Source: Chaenocephalus aceratus (Eukaryota > Chordata > Actinopteri > Perciformes > Channichthyidae). From it: a stretch of 64,000 bases of DNA. The DNA lies in the NCBI GenBank assembly GCA_023974075.1, contig JAMFTG010000190.1:67001-131000 (forward strand), given 5' to 3'. The position numbers were made by a program, and so were the translations under genes. The first letter of the stretch is position 1. Every line of letters begins with the position of its first letter. This document shows positions 57,540 to 64,000 of the stretch, one piece after another. The notes beneath the pieces were generated by a model, which was not told the DNA's origin, made no database searches, and saw only the letters and a list, made by a program, of their open reading frames with translations.

Positions 57540-58195
57540 ATCAATGATATTTGATGAGGGATAAAATGATTTTTAGCCATAAGTTCTTAATAAAATTGGT
57601 ACTGTTGGACTCAGTACATGTTAGACTACTACCAAAAATACAATAAAGTACTTTTACTGTGTACTATTTGAGTAATACTCTGTCAAACTCCCCTCCAGAG
57701 TACAATAATGCATGTTTTCTGCCCTTTTTGATGAGATACAATCATTGTTTGCAATGAGTTCTTAATAAAATCGGTTATGCTGAATTCTGTACTACTTGGA
57801 CTACTACCACGAGTACAATCAAGCACTTTTACTGTGTACTTTTTGAGTATTACTTGTTTAAACTCCTGTCCTGAGTACACAAAAGAATGTATTCTGCCAT
57901 CTTTGATTTGAGATCAAATGATTTTGTGCAATAACTTCTTAATGAAATTGGTACTGTTGGATTCAGTACTACTTGGACTACTACCAAAAGTACAATCAAG
58001 TACTTTTACTGTGTACTTTTTGAGTAATCCTTTGTCAAACTCCCCTCCAGAGTACAATAATGCATGTTTTCTGCCATATTTGATGAGAGATAAAATGATT
58101 TTGTGCAATAAGTTCTTAATGAAATTGGTACTGTTGGATTCAGTACTACTTGGACTACTACCAAAAGTACAATCAAGTACTTTTACTGTGTACGT
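57540..58195. repeat. 177-bp tandem repeat, about 3.6 copies
   Basis: The word (A)GTTCTTAATRAAATYGGT recurs at 57583, 57758, 57935 and 58112, spacing 175-177 bases. Units also share GTACAATCAAGTACTTTTAC and AAACTCCCCTCCAGAGTACA. Short open frames follow the repeat and carry no known motif. Confidence 0.9.
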
Positions 58196-58199
58196 GGAA

Positions 58200-58438
58200 A
58201 TTCAAACGATACCCAACCCTACTTCTCACCTCTGCTATGAACCTACGAAGTAGCTGTGGATTGGTTTTGTTGTGTCTATCGGTTGTATTGAGTTGTCTTG
58301 TTTTGTGTCAGCTGTAGTTGTGTTGATTATTTCAGAGACCCAGCCGGAGAAGGAGAACTGAGAGCAGCATGGAGGAGAACAAGGAGACTCCTGGAGCTCA
58401 GGTCAGTGTGCACTTCATCACAATATATTCCTAATTCC
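58200..58438 (+). repeat. Exon-like module, copy C (3' part)
   Basis: Direct copy of 22288-22499. The upstream part of the module is absent; it starts where the 177-bp repeats end. Confidence 0.85.
58336..58401 (+). other. Exon-like unit with ATG and both splice sites, copy C
   Basis: TTATTTCAG acceptor, leader, ATG at 58369, eleven codons identical in protein to copy B, and GTCAGT at 58402. Confidence 0.5.
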
Positions 58439-58870
58439 AGCGTTTCCGCCAGGCGGGCGTCTTGCCGTCATTTGACGCCCTTATTCAGCTCGGAACGCCC
58501 TGGACTCGAGCCGAGGGCGTCCACAAGAGTTTTTATCGCTTGAAATGAGGAAAAAGGAGAAGGACATCCCTCTGCTGGAGGGGCAAAGGAGTCTGGTGGG
58601 ATTCTTTTCACCGCCAGCAAAGCGTGTTCCTGTGCTAGTGGAGCGAGCGCCGGATCCTCGCAGCGGCGAAACTCAGGCTCTGGTAAACTGTGGTAACATG
58701 AAGAGCCGCTTGGGAGCCGAAAGAGCCGGCTCTTCTTAGTGAGCAGAGTCAAATGATCCGACTCACTAAAAAGAGCCGGGATTCCCATCACTAATACGTA
58801 AAGAGATAGTATCTGTAAGGGACGGCTCAATTCAACATTCAAGTCCAGGGTTTCCCTCACAGAGCCTTCA
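58439..58870 (+). mobile_element. hAT-like element G copy 2 plus repeat X piece
   Basis: Direct copy of 22500-22930, with a small deletion near 58640-58660. It ends at CAGAGCCTTCACTG, where the copies diverge. Confidence 0.7.
58545..58739 (+). CDS. Short frame with PCNA-binding-like motif, copy 2
   Basis: 64 residues starting MRKKEKDIPLLEGQRSLVGF; the QRSLVGFF motif and PPAKR are kept. It differs from the 22.6-kb copy by an in-frame deletion of five codons near residue 37. The preserved frame in two copies may reflect recent duplication and does not by itself show selection. Confidence 0.45.
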   Translation: MRKKEKDIPLLEGQRSLVGFFSPPAKRVPVLVERAPDPRSGETQALVNCGNMKSRLGAERAGSS

Positions 58871-59452
58871 CTGTTGTTATTAGCATCTGGTGCTAGCTGC
58901 TCTAACGGAAGAATAAGATGTTTCTCCAATGATGTGGAGGAGAGTCCTCTCCAGTCAGACTGAGGCTGATAACTAGCTCAGTGAGGTAAAGGACTCTGAG
59001 GGTTTAGAAAGTTCACTTTAGTCTAAGTTCTCAGTGGGTCTCAAATGGCTTGATCACAATTTATGTAAACACATATTTCCAAGGGCTCTCCTTTATAATT
59101 ATTGGGATAAAACAGGTTTGAAATCATTCCAATGTAAACTATAGGACAGTAAACCAGACATATCGTTTTAAACTGGAGAGATACAAAAATATGCATTAAT
59201 AAAATAGTAAGATATGAATGAACAACAAAACTAAAATACGTGACATGTATTTGTTATTGGCTATGGGTTACTGGTTATGTTCACATACTTATTTAATTAT
59301 TAAAATGTAAACCGATCTTTTTCATATGGGTGTTTGGAGTTGCACCCCCTAGATCTAGTCTCTAGTCATTCTGCTTAAAGTGCACCAGATTGAAGCATTT
59401 TGAACAGCTAGAGAGCTTCACCTCAGCCATTTCGAATGTGGCGCGCACAGTA
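58871..59452. mobile_element. Interior piece of the 49.0-kb hAT family
   Basis: Matches 49460-49580 and 49740-49850 in order (TGTTATTAGCATCTGGT, GCTCAGTGAGGT, TTTCATATGG, GTGCACCAGATTGAAGC). No terminal repeat was found on either side. Confidence 0.55.
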
Positions 59453-60472
59453 GTGATGTGTCGGTCGCTCAAAGAGCCGGCTCTTTTAAGTGAATGACGG
59501 GAGCCGACTCTCGCCCGCGAACGAGCCGTTTTTTGTTTTGCTTTTGCGGAGGGATCTAGATCGGCATGAAGGCACACTATGCAATGTGCACATTATCCCG
59601 CTTATTACACACGGCCACATTCTCAACAAAGTAACGACATGACTCCCAATATTAATGCTTTTATTGATTTAGAAAATGATTTTATTGATTTAAAAAATAG
59701 TTTTATGTATTGATTTAAATTGACATGCATCCGCTAAGAAAAGTAGCTAGTAGTAGGTCAGCTGCAGCTCACAGAATCAGCCCCCTGCAAAAACAGCGCT
59801 GGAAAGAGCGAAATGAGGCGTGGCTAAAATGCAGGATGTTTTTGGTATTTTGAAAAAAAAACTATATTTATATACTTTATATTGGCCCCTTTTTTAAAAT
59901 AGTTTTTATAGGTGTTGCCATCTGTTTTGTGTAGCGTGGTTCTACAAGCAAGTCAATGCATTCATTGGGTGGTATCAGAGAGTCACAAGGGTCTGTAAAT
60001 GCAATGAAAACAATTGGCCACAGCAAATCATTTATATTAAACATGTAATTTTTACTTTTGAATACTTTAGTACAAAGGATGAATAATTTAAATGATATAT
60101 GTGTACACATATAAATCATTAGTCAAAACAGGGCTACATTTGATTTAATTAAAAGGTATAATATGTGGTAAACTGAAGAGCCGTTTGGGAGCCGAAAGAG
60201 CCGGCTCTTCTTGGTGAGCCAGATGATCCGGCTCAGCAGCAGATTGATGCGCGCTGCAGAGGTTATGATTATGCGCGGAGGACAGGTCTGAGGATTTTAA
60301 ATATTAAACTAATTTATTATTATTTTAATATATTTATTATGCAATACCCGCGACCCGACCCGCATCATCTTTGTTTTACCAGAACCGAACCCGGGAAAAA
60401 GCGTTTGAAAAAATACCACCCGCGAATCACCTGTCACCCGCGGGTACCCGACCCGATGCAGGACTCTGCCTC
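59453..60472. mobile_element. Mixed hAT fragments
   Basis: 59453 TAGTGATGTGTCGGTCGC with GAGCCGGCTC motifs, 60175-60240 a second GAGCCGTTTGGGAGCCGAAA block as in element G, and at 60472 on the minus strand CAGAGTCCTGCATCGGGTCG with GGTACCCGCGGGTG. These are three different hAT-type ends; complete elements could not be delimited. The AT-rich middle has no coding text. Confidence 0.45.
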
Positions 60473-60479
60473 AGGAGCA

Positions 60480-61056
60480 ACTGATCAGCTGACCTGAGAG
60501 TGCGAGTTGGCGTGTAGCTGTGTAACAGCTCAGAGAGGTAGGGGCGGGGCCAGGCCATTGAGGGCTTTAAAAGAGTTTAAAAAATGAATCCTCAAATGAA
60601 CGGGCAGCCAGTGGAGCGAAGATAAAATGGGGGGAAATGTGCTCGTATTTGCGTGTGCCAGTTAGTAGCCGTGCTGCTGCATTTTGCACCATCTGCAGGC
60701 GAGCAAGGGAGGATGCACTTATCCCATACATAGGGCATTACAATAATCCAAGCGGGAGGTGACGAAGGCATGGATTACCGTTTCAAAGAGGTCACTATTC
60801 AAAAAAGGCTTTATTTTGGATAGCTGCCTGAGGTGGAAGAAGCTGTTTTTAACAACTGCCTTGATCTGGCTGTCCAGCTGGAGTTCAGGGTCCATCTTTA
60901 TCCCAAGATTTGTGATGGTAGGCCTGGTGGAGTGGCCCAGGGATCCTAGGTCTATAGGAGTGGTCCGAGGGGCACCAAAAACCATCACTTCGGTTTTGTC
61001 ATCATTTAATTTAAAAAAAGTTGCATGACATCCAGGATTTAATGTCTAAGTTGAGG
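60480..61056 (-). pseudogene. L2-like LINE C-terminal fragment
   Basis: On the minus strand: SWMSCNFFKLNDDKTEVMVF at about 61035-60975, then ITNLGIKMDPELQLDSQI, FHLRQLSKIKPFL, SRLDYCNAL and, past a frame change near 60719, NAAARLLTG. Both ends are truncated. It abuts the gag-like frame, whose first ten apparent codons are actually antisense to this LINE. Confidence 0.82.
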
Positions 61057-61533
61057 GGTCTACAGCAAGAGGCAGAGAAGCGTTTAGAGGTGGAGAAGGT
61101 GCTGGAGGGGGAAAAGATGAAAAGTGAGAAGGTGCTGGAGGTGGAAAAGATGAAAAGTGAGAAGGTGCTGGAGGTGGAAAAGATGACATTTGAGGTGGAA
61201 TATGCTAGATTACGGCCGATTGGAGAGGGCAAGCTTGCTCCGGTGGAGGATGGTTCTGATAGGTCGGCACCAGGTGGTGGCGATATTATTTCTTACTTGC
61301 GGTTGGTGCCAAAGTTTAAAGGGCGTGACCCTGACATTTTTTTAACTCTATTTGAACGCATAGCAGAGGCAAGAAACTGGTCAGATTGGGACAAAGTGCT
61401 GTTACTTCAGTGTGTACTCACTGGGCGAGCACAGGAGGCTTATTCAGCTATTTGTGGCGAAGATGCTTTGGACTATGCTAGAGTAAAATCAGCAAGTCAG
61501 AAAGTCTCTGACAGGGAGACCAACAATCTTTGA
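61057..61533 (+). pseudogene. Gypsy-type gag fragment with SCAN-like region
   Basis: The open frame reads a charged coiled-coil part with three ~11-residue repeats (EKMKSEKVLEVEK type, 61090-61195). It continues with LRLVPKFKGRDPDIFLTLFE and LLQCVLTGRAQEAYSAI, typical of a Ty3/gypsy-like gag related to SCAN domains. Text after 61500 is frameshifted (FEQIYDF), and the rest is cut by a hAT at 61600. It would form the structural capsid precursor; protease, RT and integrase are absent. The apparent ATG at 61021 comes from antisense LINE sequence, so the true start is lost. Confidence 0.75.
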
Positions 61534-61591
61534 GCAGATTTATGATTTCTAACAGGTGGAGCAGTTTTGCCGAAGTAACAACATACTGATA

Positions 61592-62398
61592 CCGGTTAGT
61601 AGGGATGTAACGATACCAAAAACTCACGGTACGATAATATCGCCATAAAAAGTCCACGGTACGATATTTATCACGACATTGAAAAATAAAGGGAAAAAAA
61701 TGTGAATTTTCTTTTCTTTTTTAAATTAAATAATAAATCTGATTTGTACAACATTTTAGTAGGATAGTAGCATTTTAAAGTGTCAACAATATAATAATCA
61801 GACCCTGCAATAGAATAGATCAAGTTTCACTTTAGTTTTTCAAGTAACTAACTAACTCACACGCTCAGCATCATCAAGGTTATCTTTTAGGAATATGAGC
61901 ATTTCCAGGTAGAAGCTGGGATGTTTGGGCGTTTGCAATATCCCCTGCTGTGGAAACAACTCTCTTGCTTGGTACTGATGTTGCTGGGACAGAGAGATAT
62001 GCTTTGGCCGTGGGTGACAGCAGTGGGTAAAACTGTGCATTGTCTCTCCACCACTTCAAAAACAATACAGTTTTTGCCAAGAAGGTGAGGCTTATTGACA
62101 GGGCGAGATATAAATATACTGTTGATTCTTGTCAATGTCTCTAGGTATGTACATGTAGCCCTGTAAATACGATGTCCTTTTGTGTTATCTGTTTTAGGTT
62201 CATGTTGAGAGAGAGAATTGTCAACGGGGGGCGCGGCGCACGCTCGTGAACTGTTAGCGCAGCAGGACTGCTTTCAGAGTTTTCCGTCATTGTTTAAAAA
62301 AATCTGTCATAGACGGAAAATATTCGGTTAACACGACCTCTGATTGAGACATTTATTTACCGCGATATTCAATTTGTCGTTACATTCCTACTGGTTAG
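61592..62398 (-). mobile_element. 791-bp ZBED-type hAT derivative with 8-bp target duplication
   Basis: The element spans 61600-62390, with TAGGGATGTAACGATACC and GTCGTTACATTCCTA ends. Flanks are CCGGTTAG and CTGGTTAG (one mismatch). It interrupts the gag fragment region. Confidence 0.88.
61855..62095 (-). pseudogene. hAT C-terminal dimerisation segment
   Basis: The minus-strand frame from 62080 reads LKWWRDNAQFYPLLSPTAKA, YLSVPATSVPSKRVVSTAGD and onward, the conserved C-terminal dimerisation region of ZBED-type hAT transposases. A frameshift near 61890 separates the final FLKDNLDD text. All catalytic parts are missing. Confidence 0.85.
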
Positions 62399-62756
62399 TA
62401 AAAACCACAAATTAATGCTTTGACAAGTCTGCAGACAGACGGCAGGCGAAAAACCTTTTAAAAATGGGGGTTTTCTGAATGGAGATCGGCTAAGCTAACG
62501 CAGTATATGCTCTGACCGTCCACACTCACAACAACGGCCTACAGACATAAATAAACCAGCGACTGTATTCTCCATGACACAGGCAGTCTGTGGTTTGTAC
62601 TTGTTTCACTTGTGTCTAGTTTCTGAACAGATATGAGGAGCTGTGAGCTCGGAGTGCTAACAGCTAATGGCTGATGTTGGTTTTGTGGTTCACATTGAAG
62701 ATGCCGTCACGGCTCCGCCTATACCGTACGAGGCCCTTCAGTGGAAATGCGCCATA
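62399..62756 (-). mobile_element. hAT-like fragment with GGCGCATTTCCACTG end, inverted copy
   Basis: On the minus strand from 62756 it matches 9521 onward (GGGCCTCGTACGG, GGCGGAGCCGTGACG, CATCTTCAATGTGAACC), lacking a ~75-base part present there. The left portion (62399-62620) is unassigned. Confidence 0.6.
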
Positions 62757-62843
62757 AGTGGATGTCATTGAAGACTTTTACAAGAGTGGTCCCAGTGCTG
62801 TGGTTTGGATGAAAGCCTGACTGGAACACATCCATACTGTTTT
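62757..62843 (-). pseudogene. L2-like LINE RT fragment, third copy
   Basis: On the minus strand it corresponds to 9435-9520 (VFQSG..., [15 protein letters not shown]). It ends at the TTAA element. Confidence 0.8.
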
Positions 62844-63927
62844 TTAACCTCTTAAGCCCCACGGACCTGGTTCCGGGGCCGAAATCGCGTCATTTGCAGG
62901 AAACAACGTCTAAGGAACCTTAATATTTAATAAACTATGAATATTTTATATCCATATAACGGGAAAAACTAATTTAACTGATCTTTTTAATTTTTTTCTC
63001 AAAAAACACACACAATGCTAACACTGACCCTCTGAATTAGCCCAGAGCGAAAAATGCTAACCTATTACTACACCGAAAATCACTCCTAGCTCCCTTATTA
63101 CTTATCCTAGCTGCACATCCAACACATCGTTTATGATCGTAAAGACATCTAACGTTGCCCACCTCAACACTGAAAGATACAAACTCGCGACGTTATCAAC
63201 AAAAACGTACATCAAAACATGTGGCGCAAGGTAGCCTAAAACGCTAACATGGCTTACCTTGGTTTTGTCTGGTCTAAACTGGTCTTCAATGGCATTAAAA
63301 CGATGCTGTAGTTAATCCATAGGTTAATATCCAATGTGGCTGTGTCCCCTTTGAAATTTTCTGATAATCTATAAGCAATAAAACTGCAATTCCGTTTTCA
63401 AATATCAGAGCAGGCCATTCCTACGCTCTGTAGCAAGATTGAATGCGCGAAGACGCAACCTTTTTTTAAACATGAGTGTGTGCGGGACGATTTCCCTTGG
63501 ATTGTATTGGCTCTAACGGTCAGGAAGAGATGTCACGTCAAAATCGAAGAAGGGGGGCCAGAGATAAGGAAAGAAGAGGTTTCTTTTGCTAAATCTGTCT
63601 AAAAAGGTCAAATATTACTTGTTTTGCATCAATCTTGATAAAGGGTACTTATTATATGTTGTACTTTGATTCCTAAAGCTTTTAGTCTACTAACCCATCA
63701 TCCAAGGTTAGTTTTCACTATAAGTACAAAATATGTTTTGGACGGACACTATAATTTACAGTTTTTTTACCATGTTCAATCTGAATTTTCTTTAAAATAA
63801 AAAACATCTATATTGATTCTGACTTTTCTAGATCCAACTCACACGTTTATCATTACTTTGAGAACAAAGATTATTAATTTAATCCTTTTAGAAGAGATGG
63901 TCATTTGTTCTGGGAATGTCCTTTTCG
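62844..63927 (+). mobile_element. TTAA-type (piggyBac-like) element, third copy, right end lost
   Basis: TTAA at 62844-62847 is followed by CCTCTTAAGCCCC, the left end. The interior matches the 35.3-36.4 kb copy (TTAATATTTAA, AAAAATGCTAAC, GGCATTAAAACGA, AAATCTGTCTAAAAAGGTCA, CATCCAAGGTTAGTTTTCAC). The right end is replaced after 63927 by LINE sequence. No transposase was seen. Confidence 0.78.
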
Positions 63928-64000
63928 GTCCGTCACATGCTGAGTCAGTCCATAGTTATCAAGACAGCCTCTCTGTCCTGGGGGTTGTCAACATGGATGT
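63928..64000 (-). pseudogene. L2-like LINE endonuclease fragment, continues past the window
   Basis: Nearly identical to 30388-30462, same strand (GTCACATGCTGAGTCAGTCC, CATGGATGT). It corresponds to the NIHVDNPQD part of the endonuclease. Confidence 0.85.

Overview
The window looks like repeat-dense ray-finned (teleost) fish DNA. It has many hAT elements with 8-bp target duplications, a Tc1 element with the usual teleost termini, L2/CR1/Rex-like LINEs with fish-type 3' tails, long (CA)n and (CT)n microsatellites, P-element/THAP relics, and one KRAB-less-looking C2H2 zinc-finger exon. No bacterial genes, operons, CRISPR arrays or rRNA were seen. I found no complete, clearly functional host gene; nearly everything with coding potential is a transposable-element (TE) protein in some state of decay.

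Layout. 0-4.3 kb: a TTAA-type (piggyBac-like) repeat folded into a ~250-bp-arm palindrome, a 3'-truncated Tc1, an internally deleted ZBED-type hAT, and a 486-bp hAT MITE with a perfect 8-bp target duplication. 4.3-9.5 kb: a rearranged LINE split by a 3.36-kb hAT (5601-8956) with perfect 8-bp duplication; the matching empty site is in the inverted LINE copy at about 29.8 kb. 9.5-13.9 kb: hAT fragments, a LINE 5' fragment, an exon-like module, a 236-bp foldback element and microsatellites. 14-20.3 kb: a TIR element, a multi-exon P-element (THAP9-like) transposase relic on the minus strand, a LINE 3' end and a 510-bp dispersed repeat. 20.8-29.1 kb: nested hATs, a CT-rich tract, a second exon-like module, a hAT holding a 33-bp minisatellite, and an almost complete L2-like LINE (minus strand, one premature stop). 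29.1-34.2 kb: inverted LINE copy, more hAT pieces and a LINE endonuclease relic. 34.4-35.3 kb: a ten-finger C2H2 exon with an upstream frameshift and a decayed eleventh finger, followed directly by a second TTAA-type element. 36.8-41.8 kb: two LINEs head to head; the plus-strand one has a 2A-like NPGP motif. 41.8-47.5 kb: a 2.76-kb element with ~300-bp inverted ends, a hAT with perfect target duplication (44879-46649) and a 260-bp (TG)n. 47.6-52.8 kb: inverted repeats flanking a THAP-domain first exon, a hAT and a 5'-truncated LINE. 53.6-56.5 kb: a TA-flanked element holding a short ORF split by a 700-bp MITE. 56.5-64 kb: second 510-bp repeat copy, 177-bp tandem repeats, third exon-like module, LINE, gag and hAT fragments, and a third TTAA-type element.

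How the parts relate. Several blocks are inverted or direct duplicates of one another (10.19-11.62 with 21.89-29.05 kb; 4.2-9.5 with 31.2-29.55 kb; 11.6-13.9 with 47.5-44.6 kb; 21.9-22.9 with 58.2-58.9 kb). Repeated segmental duplication and nested transposition therefore explain most of the structure, and paralogous copies often supply empty sites that date insertions relative to duplication. All family assignments come from reading motifs, not from database searches.
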